Part shown: piece by piece, positions 42,403-50,423 of the stretch | Layout: every line of letters begins with the position of its first letter | How positions within the stretch are numbered: position 1 is the stretch's first letter | Assembly: GCF_016907255.1 (NCBI RefSeq) | Contig: NZ_JAFBBQ010000001.1 | Span: 930,001 to 994,000 of the forward strand | DNA from: Microbacterium keratanolyticum | GTDB taxonomy: Bacteria > Actinomycetota > Actinomycetes > Actinomycetales > Microbacteriaceae | DNA length: 64,000 nt | Direction of reading: 5' to 3' | The notes under the pieces: model-generated | Databases searched by the model: none | What the model was told of the DNA's origin: nothing | Seen by the model: only the letters and a program-made list of their open reading frames with translations | Position numbers and translations under genes: made by a program

Positions 42403-43466
42403 GTCGTCGCCACCCTTCTCTCCTTCGCGAGGGACCGCGCTCCCTGCCTTCTCTGTCGTCGCGGTGCACCGCCGCTGCGAGCGGCGCGCCGGGGCTCGGC
42501 AAGGAGGCGCCGAAGAGCGGACTCCGGTGAGACGGTGAGATCAAGCACCTCGCCCTGGGTGTGTCGGCGGAAGACCCGCGGATCGATGTAGCTGTTGCGT
42601 GCCACCGTCGGAGTGTTCCCGAGCACAGCGGCGGCCGCGCGCGCGGCCTCCGCATGGGCGCTTCGACGCTGTCGCGGCGTCGTGGCGCTCCCGAGCGTCG
42701 CGAGCGTCTGCGCGGCGACGATCGTGCCGCGCAGCGTGCGGAAGTCCTTCGCCGTGAAGGAACCGCCCGTGAGCTCGCGCACGTACGCATTGACCTCGGC
42801 GGGCGTCAACGGTCGTTGGCGGCGCCCATCTCGGTACCAGAGCAACGGTGAACCGGGACGGCCCGCGGCGAGCTCCGCGAGCACGCCGGCGAGCTCGGCA
42901 TCGACCACCTCCAGCTGTGCGCGCTGTCCGCTCTTCCCGGGAAACGACAGCGCGATCGTCTCGTCGTCCACCCTGGCATCTCGTCGGACCAGTGTGGTGA
43001 GACCCCGGCTGCCATGTCGCTCCATGTAGCGACTCGAGCCGATTCGTGGAGCCAGCTCATCGAGCATGCGGAAGGCGACCGCGAGTGTCGTCTCGCGCCC
43101 AGGATCCTCGCCCGCTGACGCCGCTCTCAACGTCCGAGTGACGCGGCCGCGTGCTCGCGGCAGCGCCTCTGCGAGAGCCAGAGCGCGCGCGAACTTGCCA
43201 CGGCTGCGACGATGCTGCCACTGCGGATGATAGATGTACTGTCGGCGTCCCGCGGCGTCCGTGCCCACTGCCTGGATATGACCGTACGGGTCGGCGCAGA
43301 TCCACACGTCGGTCCACGCGGGAGGGATGGCGAGGGCTTCGATATCTTCGCGCACGGAGGTCTCCACAGCATCACCCTGGGGGTCGATGTAGCGGAAACC
43401 AGATCCCGCGCGCACGCGGCGCACCCCGGGGTCGACATCCGGGTGCACACGAATGACCCTCGGCAT
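42399..43466 (-). CDS. DNA topoisomerase IB (poxvirus-like)
   Basis: The 355-residue protein has the bacterial TopIB layout: N-terminal domain (GSGFRYIDP, IPPAWTDVWICADPYGHIQA), catalytic motifs RYMERHGSRGLTTL, FTAKDFRTLRGT, and the active-site tyrosine in TVARNSYIDPRVF, followed by a basic tail. It relaxes supercoils through a 3'-phosphotyrosyl intermediate. In actinobacteria it is often near end-joining or stress genes; no Ku or LigD is seen here. Its start follows the DUF7218 gene by 15 bp. Confidence 0.93.
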   Translation of the reverse strand: MPRVIRVHPDVDPGVRRVRAGSGFRYIDPQGDAVETSVREDIEALAIPPAWTDVWICADPYGHIQAVGTDAAGRRQYIYHPQWQHRRSRGKFARALALAEALPRARGRVTRTLRAASAGEDPGRETTLAVAFRMLDELAPRIGSSRYMERHGSRGLTTLVRRDARVDDETIALSFPGKSGQRAQLEVVDAELAGVLAELAAGRPGSPLLWYRDGRRQRPLTPAEVNAYVRELTGGSFTAKDFRTLRGTIVAAQTLATLGSATTPRQRRSAHAEAARAAAAVLGNTPTVARNSYIDPRVFRRHTQGEVLDLTVSPESALRRLLAEPRRAARSGGAPRRQRRQGARSLAKERRVATT

Positions 43467-43481
43467 GTCCCCTCACCCCCC

Positions 43482-43751
43482 TCAATGGTTGCGAAGCATC
43501 TCGATCAGCGCGGACTTGCGCTTGTCGGAGTAGCCGCGCAGACCCAGCTCCTTGGCACGCGCGCGAAGCTCGGAAACCGTCCGATCCTCATAATCCTCGG
43601 ATTCCCCTCCGCGTCGGCCCACCGCCGAGCGGCCGTCCCGCGCCGCCGCATTCGAGATGCGCGCCGACTTCTCCTTCGAGTCCCCCTGCTTCCTCAGCTC
43701 CTCGTAGAGCTCCGGATCTTTGAGGCTGTTGGATCCTTGCTGTCTGGGCAT
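43482..43751 (-). CDS. DUF7218-like protein with Rho_N/SAP-like C-terminus
   Basis: The 89-residue product has an N-terminal conserved part (SLKDPELYEELRKQGDSKEK, then ISNAAA) and a C-terminal helical motif TVSELRARAKELGLRGYSDK that resembles the Rho N-terminal or SAP nucleic-acid-binding fold. The ATG at 43751 follows AAGGAGG. It leads an operon with topoisomerase IB and the CorA-like gene, and its promoter is of the CAACCCCCT type. Confidence 0.8.
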   Translation of the reverse strand: MPRQQGSNSLKDPELYEELRKQGDSKEKSARISNAAARDGRSAVGRRGGESEDYEDRTVSELRARAKELGLRGYSDKRKSALIEMLRNH

Positions 43752-43774
43752 GGTGTCCTCCTTCACTCACTCGC

Positions 43775-43813
43775 AGGTTAGGAACCCCGGCGCAACACCA
43801 GAAGGGGGTTGAC
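43775..43813 (-). promoter_or_regulatory. CAACCCCCT-type promoter for DUF7218-topIB-corA operon
   Basis: On the minus strand GTCAACCCCCT, 22 nt, then TAACCT. Predicted start about 17 nt before the ATG region's AAGGAGG site. Same geometry as the other sites. Confidence 0.6.
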
Positions 43814-43829
43814 ACTCGAAGCGGGGACG

Positions 43830-44582
43830 CTAGGCGAGCGAAGCTTCCCAGCCGAACGGTTCGCTGGAAACCGGGAGGATGGCGGTGAGGGTCGCCCATC
43901 CCTCGGCGAGCGCGGCTGCATCGCTCCCCGGCTCCGGTGCGTTCGGCAGATCCTCCACCGCGAGGCGGACGCGCTGCTCGCTGCTCTCGCTCAGGGTGGT
44001 CTGCACGATGCCGAACGGCGCGAGGGTCGCCTCACGCACCCCGCGAGGTGTCTCGGAGTTCGGCACGTTCACGTTCACGATGGTGCCACGTGGACGCTGC
44101 TGCAGAGCCGGGAGCACTTCGAGGGCGACCCTCGCTGCGGCGTCCCAGTGGAACTCGCGAGGGTCCATTCCGACGTCGAGCGAGATCGCCATCGACCGGG
44201 CACCATTGAGCCCACCGGTGAGGGCGGCGCCGACAGTTCCGGAGTGCAGGATCGCTCGGCCCACGTTCGCACCGTGATTGATACCGGACAGCACGATCTC
44301 CGGCGGGTCGCCGAACGCCCCGTGGGCCGCGATGAGCGCGATGAGTCCCGGCCCGCCGTGCACGGCGAACACCGGCGCACCCGGGAGTTCGGCGAGATCA
44401 CGTCGTTCGACGCGAATGTGCCCATCTTCCTCCGCGGCCATGATCGACGCACTGGAACCACTGGACTGTCTCGCCGGTGCCGCGAGTGTCACATCGAACC
44501 CCGCCGCCTGAACCTCCCGCGCGAGGACGAGAAGTCCCGGAGCGTCGATCCCGTCGTCGTTGGTGACGAGAACCCGGGTCAT
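43830..44582 (-). CDS. surE: 5'/3'-nucleotidase SurE
   Basis: The 250-residue protein has the SurE metal site VTNDDGIDAPG (Asp9, Asp10), the SSGSSAS loop and SGINHGANVG near residue 100. SurE dephosphorylates nucleoside monophosphates and is linked to survival in stationary phase and stress. It overlaps the PfkB gene by 4 bp. Confidence 0.94.
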   Translation of the reverse strand: MTRVLVTNDDGIDAPGLLVLAREVQAAGFDVTLAAPARQSSGSSASIMAAEEDGHIRVERRDLAELPGAPVFAVHGGPGLIALIAAHGAFGDPPEIVLSGINHGANVGRAILHSGTVGAALTGGLNGARSMAISLDVGMDPREFHWDAAARVALEVLPALQQRPRGTIVNVNVPNSETPRGVREATLAPFGIVQTTLSESSEQRVRLAVEDLPNAPEPGSDAAALAEGWATLTAILPVSSEPFGWEASLA

Positions 44583-45619
44583 GCCGTGCCCTCCGCACGA
44601 TCGGCATCCGGCGCCTGGTCCGCGCTGGTGTCGACCATCGATGCGAGCGTGCCCGGGGTGACGTGCTCGGTCGACGGCTGCTCGGGCTGTGGGTCAGGGG
44701 AATCCGTGACCGCGCGCACGGTCACCATCTCGCGCAGCGCACGTACGGTCTGCGGGTCTCCGGTGCCGAGGCCGTGTCGGGTGACGTTCATCGCCCCCGC
44801 CGCAGCCCCCAGGGTGAGAGCATCCCGCGCGGACTCTCCTCGGACGATTCCGGCCGCCACACCTGCGGTGAGCGAGTCACCGGCGCCGCGCGTGTCCGCG
44901 ACCTCCAGGCGTTTCATGGTGGCCTCCAGGAAGCCGTCGTCATCGAGGAGCAGGGCGGGCTCCGCCTCGCGGGTGACGATGACGGTTCCCACGCCTCGCG
45001 TCCGAAGCTCACGCATCGCGCGCATGACCTCGGAGGCAGAGCCCTCGGTGATCAGACCGTCGGCACGCAGCTCTTCATCGCTCACCTTGAGGACGTCAAT
45101 GCCGCCATCGAGCGAGGCAGCGAGCCGCTCACCGGCAAGGTCGACCATCACCGTCGTTCCCGCGGCGCGCAGATCCGCCGCGAGTCGTCGGTAGGTGTCT
45201 GCCGGCAGGGTCTCCTCGTCTCCCGGACCGCTCAGCAGCACGAGGCGCGACCCGAGGCCCTCACGGAGGACAGCCCCATAGACCTCATCGAGGTCGTGCC
45301 GCCCGAGCGGCTCTCCGTGCTCCTCCGCAATGACGGCGCGCTGCCCATCGCGGCGATCGTGCACGTAGGCAGCACCGCGGGCATCTCTTCGCGTCTCGGT
45401 GACCGTGATTCCCTCTTCTTCCAAGAGGTGCCGCAGAACGGTCCCGGTCTCGCCGCTGAGCACGCAGCACATTGTGACGGAGACTCCGAGCCTCAGCAGC
45501 ATCCGAGCCTGCCAGACACCCTGACCGCCAGCGTGGATGTGGATCTCGCTCCCTGCGGGATGATCCTCCACGGTGACGGTCAGGATGGGCGATGGCGCGA
45601 AGATCGTGACATCACTCAT
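44579..45619 (-). CDS. PfkB-family carbohydrate kinase
   Basis: The 346-residue protein resembles 1-phosphofructokinase/tagatose-6-phosphate-kinase-type PfkB enzymes: HIHAGGQGVWQARMLLRLG near the N-terminus and the catalytic DTRGAGDSLTAGVAAG near residue 240. The C-terminal 40 residues are proline- and acid-rich and not part of the fold. Sugar specificity is unknown. Coupled to surE. Confidence 0.9.
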   Translation of the reverse strand: MSDVTIFAPSPILTVTVEDHPAGSEIHIHAGGQGVWQARMLLRLGVSVTMCCVLSGETGTVLRHLLEEEGITVTETRRDARGAAYVHDRRDGQRAVIAEEHGEPLGRHDLDEVYGAVLREGLGSRLVLLSGPGDEETLPADTYRRLAADLRAAGTTVMVDLAGERLAASLDGGIDVLKVSDEELRADGLITEGSASEVMRAMRELRTRGVGTVIVTREAEPALLLDDDGFLEATMKRLEVADTRGAGDSLTAGVAAGIVRGESARDALTLGAAAGAMNVTRHGLGTGDPQTVRALREMVTVRAVTDSPDPQPEQPSTEHVTPGTLASMVDTSADQAPDADRAEGTA

Positions 45620-45630
45620 TGTTCTCGCGC

Positions 45631-45828
45631 TCAGTCGCCGCGCAGATCTTCCTTCAGGTCGTTGCGCTTGCGAACCGACTCAGCCTCTGCTTCCGCCTTC
45701 TTCACCTCAGCGTCGGCCTTCATCTCGTCGACCTTGTCGCCAATGCGATCGGTCGTGTCTTCCCAGGCGTCCTTGGCCTTGCGGCCGAGCGTCTCAGCGG
45801 TTTCCTTGGCGTCGTCCATGAGTCCCAT
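45631..45828 (-). CDS. 65-residue CsbD/LEA-like charged helical protein
   Basis: MGLMDDAKETAETLGRKAKD is followed by Lys/Glu/Ala-rich heptads, a composition seen in CsbD-like and late-embryogenesis-like stress proteins. No membrane segment. AAAGGA precedes the ATG at 45828. Transcribed from a CAATCCCCT-type promoter, divergent from the FHA gene with the same motif. It ends 11 bp before the PfkB start and may be the first gene of that operon. Confidence 0.8.
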   Translation of the reverse strand: MGLMDDAKETAETLGRKAKDAWEDTTDRIGDKVDEMKADAEVKKAEAEAESVRKRNDLKEDLRGD

Positions 45829-45863
45829 GTCGATGGTCCTTTCCTGAGCGTGTTGATGCAGCG

Positions 45864-45900
45864 ACGATAAGCAGATCTCGCGATCCACTCCAGGGGATTG
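45864..45900 (-). promoter_or_regulatory. CAATCCCCT-type promoter for the CsbD/LEA-like gene
   Basis: On the minus strand CAATCCCCT (45900-45892) is followed after 22 nt by TATCGT (45869-45864). One base differs from the CAACCCCCT consensus; spacing is identical. Confidence 0.5.
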
Positions 45901-45964
45901 CGTTGAGCGCCTCGACTTGCTAACGCTCTGCGATCCCGGTTGCGAAGCATGCGTCGGAGCCGTC

Positions 45965-46003
45965 GTCAACCCCCTCGATCCACTCCGCTGACCGACCTAG
46001 ATT
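45965..46003 (+). promoter_or_regulatory. CAACCCCCT-type promoter for the FHA gene
   Basis: GTCAACCCCCT (45965-45975), 22 nt, then TAGATT (45998-46003). Predicted start near 46010, about 34 nt before the ATG. Confidence 0.6.
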
Positions 46004-46043
46004 CGCTGCACACGAAGCAACCGATATCGCGAGAGGTGCTGAG

Positions 46044-46559
46044 ATGACACACGAGACACCGCACTATGCTCCGGGCAATCACCCGACGACGACGCACGCA
46101 GGATGGGGCGCGGGAGAACCGCACCTTCTCATCTCGCGTGGCGATGAGCACTTCGTTCACCACTTGACCGCCGATCTGACGCGCATCGGGTCGGATGGCG
46201 GGTGCGATGTGCTCGTCGCGGACACCGCGCTCCTGCACGCCACGATCCTGCACGACGACAATGACGAGTACGTGCTGACTCTGCACGGCGACGGCGAGAT
46301 GAACGCGCGCGCAACGACGGCTGGCGACGCCGTCGGCGAGCACTCGGAGATCCTGCGCACGGGCGCGCGCTTCACCGCGGGTCCGTGGACATTCGTCTTC
46401 GCGCGCGCAGAGTTCGCCGACCACGGCCGCCCCTACGGAGGTCGCGAAGGTGGCGAGCTTTCTGATCAGCCGCCGCAGCCGATGCGTCCCGACTACGACG
46501 CCGAGCGCGGTCGCGCAGAGGACGAGTCCGGCGCCCAGTACGAGGTGAAAGACGGCTGA
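46044..46559 (+). CDS. FHA-domain protein
   Basis: The 171-residue protein has an FHA-like core (LTRIGSDGGCDVLVADTALL, HATILHDDND) at about residues 40-85, with the Arg-Ile-Gly and Ser/His positions of phosphothreonine-binding domains, and an acidic, proline-rich tail. FHA proteins read Ser/Thr-kinase phosphorylation. Its promoter is of the shared CAACCCCCT type. Confidence 0.75.
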   Translation: MTHETPHYAPGNHPTTTHAGWGAGEPHLLISRGDEHFVHHLTADLTRIGSDGGCDVLVADTALLHATILHDDNDEYVLTLHGDGEMNARATTAGDAVGEHSEILRTGARFTAGPWTFVFARAEFADHGRPYGGREGGELSDQPPQPMRPDYDAERGRAEDESGAQYEVKDG

Positions 46560-46598
46560 GCGCCGATTCCCGCACCACACCAGAGAAAGGACACGATC

Positions 46599-46778
46599 AT
46601 GAGCAATCCGATGGTTCCTCCGATGCCGCTTCCGGACGGTGACGATGGCATCGACGCCACCGTCACCGACGAGCAGGGCAACGAACGGATCGATCCCGAC
46701 GTGAACGACGACCTGATCGACAGCGCCGAGGCCGACCGTGCCGCCGGCGGTGCGGACGAGGGCGAGCTGCGCGTCTAG
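46599..46778 (+). CDS. 59-residue acidic protein
   Basis: MSNPMVPPMPLPDGDDGIDA continues with Asp/Glu-rich sequence to DEGELRV. About a third of residues are acidic and no structure is predicted. GAAAGGA lies 8 nt upstream of the ATG. It follows the FHA gene by 39 bp, probably in one transcript. Its TAG stop shares CTAG with the convergent GntR gene. Confidence 0.7.
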   Translation: MSNPMVPPMPLPDGDDGIDATVTDEQGNERIDPDVNDDLIDSAEADRAAGGADEGELRV

Positions 46779-47422
46779 CTCTCGACGAGAGCCGCAAGCC
46801 GCTCTGCGGCGCGTTCCAGATGCTGGGACAGCGCCGCAGCAGCGGCTTCTCCATTGCCCGCGGCAAGGTGGTCGAGAATCTCACCGTGCTCGCGGATGAT
46901 GAGGTCATTGGGGAGAAGCGCCGCGCCCTGCACGTGCGACATGCACAGCATGACCTCGGATGCGAGAGCAGCGTAAGCACGGCTGATGCGTTCGCTGGCG
47001 AACGCATCGACGAGTGCTCGATGGAAGCGCATGTCGGGCTCGACGAGTTCGCGTGGTGCGGCGTCGGCAAGGGCGACGAGTTCGTCCTGTGCGGCACGCG
47101 CCGCGGCCGGGACATCGCCTGTCACCGCGAGCTGCCGCAGCACCGGAGACTCGATCAGCAGCCGGGAACGATAGATGTCGCGCACATCCTCCGCGCTGAG
47201 GGTCACGACGCGGGCGGTCTTATGTGCCTTGCGGACGAGCAGCCGCTCACTCACCAGGCTCTCGATCGCGGCCTTCGCCGTCGTGCGTGCGATGTCGTAG
47301 GTCTCGGCGACCTCGGCTTCGGTGAGCGCTGCGCCCGCGCCCAGCTCGCCGGTCAGCACACGACGGCGCAGGTCGACGATGACGGCATCGACGATCGAGA
47401 CGACTCCGAGGGCTTTGGGCAC
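46775..47422 (-). CDS. GntR-family regulator with FCD domain (LldR-like)
   Basis: The 215-residue protein has a winged helix-turn-helix (GAALTEAEVAETYDIARTTA, KAAIESLVSERLL) and an FCD domain with EPDMRFHRALVDAF and REHGEIL as metal-site segments. The GTG at 47422 follows TACCAT by 6 nt (leaderless). It is divergent from a D-lactate-type dehydrogenase whose promoter holds a TNGTCNNACNA site, the consensus of lactate-responsive FCD regulators, so it probably controls that gene. Confidence 0.88.
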   Translation of the reverse strand: MPKALGVVSIVDAVIVDLRRRVLTGELGAGAALTEAEVAETYDIARTTAKAAIESLVSERLLVRKAHKTARVVTLSAEDVRDIYRSRLLIESPVLRQLAVTGDVPAAARAAQDELVALADAAPRELVEPDMRFHRALVDAFASERISRAYAALASEVMLCMSHVQGAALLPNDLIIREHGEILDHLAAGNGEAAAAALSQHLERAAERLAALVES

Positions 47423-47458
47423 TCTTGAATGGTAGCCATCGCCGCGACGCTTGTCTGT

Positions 47459-47486
47459 TTGACTTGCCAGCCCACTTGTCTAACAA
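47459..47486 (+). promoter_or_regulatory. promoter and GntR-type operator of the FAD/FeS dehydrogenase
   Basis: TTGACT (47459-47464), 16 nt, TAACAA (47481-47486) form a promoter whose start would fall at the ATG 47494 (leaderless). TTGTCTAACAA (47476-47486) is a perfect match to the FCD-GntR operator TNGTCNNACNA and covers the -10, consistent with repression. Confidence 0.6.
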
Positions 47487-47493
47487 TTTGTCT

Positions 47494-50334
47494 ATGTCCG
47501 CTGTCGCACACGCTCCCCTCCTCGCTTCCGGCACCGTGCCCGAGTCGCTGTCTCGCGCGGTGCGCGACGACGCCCGCGTGAGCACGCGTGCGATCGATCG
47601 GGTGGCGTACGCGTCGGACGCATCCCACTTCCTGCTCACCCCCACCGGTGTCATCACCGCAGCGGATGCCGCTGAGGTCGCCGCCCTGCTGCGCGGGGCC
47701 GCAGAGAGCCGCACACCCATCACCTTCCGCTCGGGCGGCACAAGCCTCTCCGGACAGGCATCGAGCGCGAGCATCCTCGTCGACACCCGCAAGAACTTCC
47801 GAGGCATCGAGGTTCTCGACGGCGGCACCCGCGTGCGCGTCGAGCCCGGTGCGACGGTGCGCCAGGTGAACACCCGCCTGGTCCGTCACGGCTACCGCCT
47901 GGGGCCCGACCCCGCCAGCGAAGCGGCCTGCACGATCGGCGGCGTCATCGCCAACAACTCCAGCGGCATGGCCTGCGGCATCGACGAGAACACCTACCAG
48001 ACACTCGAGTCGATGGTCTTCATCCTGCCGTCCGGCACGATCGTCGACACGGCCGCATCCGATGCCAACGCGCACCTGAGGGCGGCCGAGCCCGAGCTCT
48101 TCGACGGCCTGCAGCGCCTTCGCCGACGCATCATCGACAACCCTGCCTCTGTCGAGATCATCCGCCGGCAGTTCGCCATGAAGAACACCATGGGCTACGG
48201 CATCAACGCGTTTGTCGACTTCGAGTCGCCCGTTGAGATGCTCATGCATCTCATCATCGGCAGCGAGGGCACGCTCGCCTTCGTGGCATCCGCGACCTAT
48301 CGCACCGTGCCGATCCAGCGCGAGATCACGACGACGCTCGCGGTCTTCTCGACTCTGGAGGAGGCGACGCAGGCCCTGCCGGCGCTGGTGAGCACAGGAG
48401 CCGCGACGCTCGAGCTGATGGATGCGACGAGCATCCGCGTCGGTCAGGGATTCGCGGATGCGCCGCCGGAGATCCTCGGATTCACCCCGACCGGCGAGGC
48501 AGCGCTGCTCATCGAGTACCACGCGAACTCGGCGGAAGAGCTGGCGGCGCTCACGGCCCTCGGCACGACGACGCTCGGAGCGCACCCACTGCGCGCGGCC
48601 GCCGCATTCTCGACCGACGCGAAAGAGCGCGCCCGGGCCTGGAAACTGCGCAAGGGCCTCTACGCCACCGTGGCCGGTGCACGCGCCGCGGGCACGACGG
48701 CACTTCTCGAGGACATCGTCGTGCCGGTACCCCGCCTGGCGGCGACCTGCGAGAGCCTCCAGGACCTGTTCACGCAGTACTCCTACGCAGACAGCGTGAT
48801 CTTCGGCCACGCGAAGGACGGCAACATCCACTTCATGCTCACCGACCGCTTCGGCGAGACGGAGGCGATGGACCGCTTCGAGCGCTTCACCGAGGACATG
48901 GTCGATCTCGTGCTCGACGCCGGAGGCAACCTCAAGGCAGAGCACGGCACGGGCCGCGTCATGGCACCGTTCGTCGAGCGCCAGTACGGCGCTGAGCTGT
49001 ACGGCGTGATGCGCGAGTTGAAGACGCTGTGCGACCCTGCGAACATCCTCAACCCCGGTGTCATCATCACGGATGATCCTGCTGCGCATCTCGCCGACTT
49101 CAAGCCGACGACGCAGATCGAGGTCGAAGCCGACCGCTGCGTCGAGTGCGGATACTGCGAGCCCGTCTGCCCGTCGAAGGATCTCACCCTCACCCCGCGA
49201 CAGCGCATCGTCGTGCGCCGGGCGATGAACCGCGCCGAGGAATCCGGCGACCATGCGCTCGCACGCGAGTTGGATCGCGACTACGGCTACGACGCCGTCG
49301 ACACCTGCGCCGCGGACGGCATGTGCGTCACCGCCTGCCCGGTGCTGATCAACACCGGCTCTCTCGTCAAGCGCCTGCGCCGCGAGAAGCAGAACCCTGT
49401 GCTCGCTGCCGGATGGAGCGCCGCCGCGAAGACCTGGGGTCCGGTGACGCGCGTCGGCGCGACAGCGCTGACGGTCGCCGATAAGGTTCCCGTCGGACTC
49501 GTGCGCGCAGCGACCACGGTTGGTCGTGCGGTCCTGGGCAGCGACACCGTGCCCGAGTACTCCGCGGAGCTGCCCGGGGGCGGTGCGGATCGACGCCGGC
49601 TCCGCGGCATCCAGGGTTCTGCGGAAACCACACCGAAGGCGCTGTATCTGCCTGCCTGCGTCAACAGCATGTTCGGTCCTGCGGACAGCGGACAGGGAGT
49701 CACCGACGCGTTCCTGCAGCTCTGCGAACGGGCCGGAATCTCGGTCATCGTGCCCGACGCGATTGAGTCGCTGTGCTGTTCGACGCCCTGGACCTCGAAG
49801 GGCTACACCGCCGGGCGCAGCACGATCAGCGACCGCGTGGTCGAGGCGATCCGCTCCACCGACCCGGGCGGAACCCTGCACATCATCAGCGATGCGGCCA
49901 GCTGCACCGAGGGCTTCGCCCACCTCCTCGAAGACGCGGGTGTCACCGCGGTGGTCGAGGATGCTGTCGCGTTCACCGCCCGCGAGATCCTCCCCCGTCT
50001 CGGCGAGATCACCCCTTCGATGGACACGCTCGCCCTGCATGTCACCTGCTCCTCGACGCAGATGGGCCTGAACCCTGACATCCAGACCATCGCCGCAGCG
50101 ATCGCGACGACGCCGGTGGTGCCGGATGCCTGGGGATGCTGCGCCTTCGCCGGCGACCGCGGGATGCTGCATCCTGAGCTCACCGCGTCCGCCACGGCCG
50201 CCGAGGCCGCCGAGGTGCAGACTCTCGAAGCCGACGCCCACGCATCGTGCAACCGCACCTGCGAGATCGGCATGACCCGCGCGACCGACAAGAACTACAA
50301 GCACATCCTGGAGCTGCTCGCGGAGGCCGTCTAG
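47494..50334 (+). CDS. FAD-binding and 4Fe-4S oxidoreductase (D-lactate/D-2-hydroxyacid dehydrogenase type)
   Basis: The 946-residue protein fuses an FAD-binding type 4 domain (TFRSGGTSLSGQASSASILV near 80-110; GGVIANNSSGMACG near 150), an FAD-linked oxidase C domain ending in KAEHGTGRVMAPFVE, two ferredoxin-like cysteine sets (CVECGYCEPVCPSKD near 548; CAADGMCVTACP near 605) and a C-terminal CCG domain pair (ESLCCSTPW, WGCCAFAGDRG). This matches quinone-linked D-lactate dehydrogenases or D-2-hydroxyglutarate dehydrogenases of actinobacteria. The divergent LldR-like regulator favours lactate. Confidence 0.92.
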   Translation: MSAVAHAPLLASGTVPESLSRAVRDDARVSTRAIDRVAYASDASHFLLTPTGVITAADAAEVAALLRGAAESRTPITFRSGGTSLSGQASSASILVDTRKNFRGIEVLDGGTRVRVEPGATVRQVNTRLVRHGYRLGPDPASEAACTIGGVIANNSSGMACGIDENTYQTLESMVFILPSGTIVDTAASDANAHLRAAEPELFDGLQRLRRRIIDNPASVEIIRRQFAMKNTMGYGINAFVDFESPVEMLMHLIIGSEGTLAFVASATYRTVPIQREITTTLAVFSTLEEATQALPALVSTGAATLELMDATSIRVGQGFADAPPEILGFTPTGEAALLIEYHANSAEELAALTALGTTTLGAHPLRAAAAFSTDAKERARAWKLRKGLYATVAGARAAGTTALLEDIVVPVPRLAATCESLQDLFTQYSYADSVIFGHAKDGNIHFMLTDRFGETEAMDRFERFTEDMVDLVLDAGGNLKAEHGTGRVMAPFVERQYGAELYGVMRELKTLCDPANILNPGVIITDDPAAHLADFKPTTQIEVEADRCVECGYCEPVCPSKDLTLTPRQRIVVRRAMNRAEESGDHALARELDRDYGYDAVDTCAADGMCVTACPVLINTGSLVKRLRREKQNPVLAAGWSAAAKTWGPVTRVGATALTVADKVPVGLVRAATTVGRAVLGSDTVPEYSAELPGGGADRRRLRGIQGSAETTPKALYLPACVNSMFGPADSGQGVTDAFLQLCERAGISVIVPDAIESLCCSTPWTSKGYTAGRSTISDRVVEAIRSTDPGGTLHIISDAASCTEGFAHLLEDAGVTAVVEDAVAFTAREILPRLGEITPSMDTLALHVTCSSTQMGLNPDIQTIAAAIATTPVVPDAWGCCAFAGDRGMLHPELTASATAAEAAEVQTLEADAHASCNRTCEIGMTRATDKNYKHILELLAEAV

Positions 50335-50345
50335 GTCCGCACCTC

Positions 50346-50405
50346 TTGCAACTCGCGCGCAGCTCGGATACCTTCCGAATGTACGACGTCTGATGTCGTA
50401 CATTC
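50346..50405 (+). promoter_or_regulatory. sialidase promoter with downstream 11-bp palindromic operator
   Basis: TTGCAA (50346-50351), 17 nt, TACCTT (50369-50374) predict a start near 50381. GAATGTACGAC (50377-50387) and GTCGTACATTC (50395-50405) form a perfect 11-bp dyad with a 7-nt centre exactly over that start, placed to block transcription. The binding regulator is unknown; FCD-GntR regulators such as NanR are candidates. Confidence 0.6.
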
Positions 50406-50423
50406 AACGAGGAAAGGATCCAC

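Noticed and set aside
47353..50403. A 1016-codon open frame on the minus strand opposite the FAD/FeS dehydrogenase
   Set aside because: It is an antisense shadow of high-GC codon usage; the plus-strand product has full FAD and iron-sulfur motifs, the minus translation is Arg/Gly/Asp-rich with no domain.
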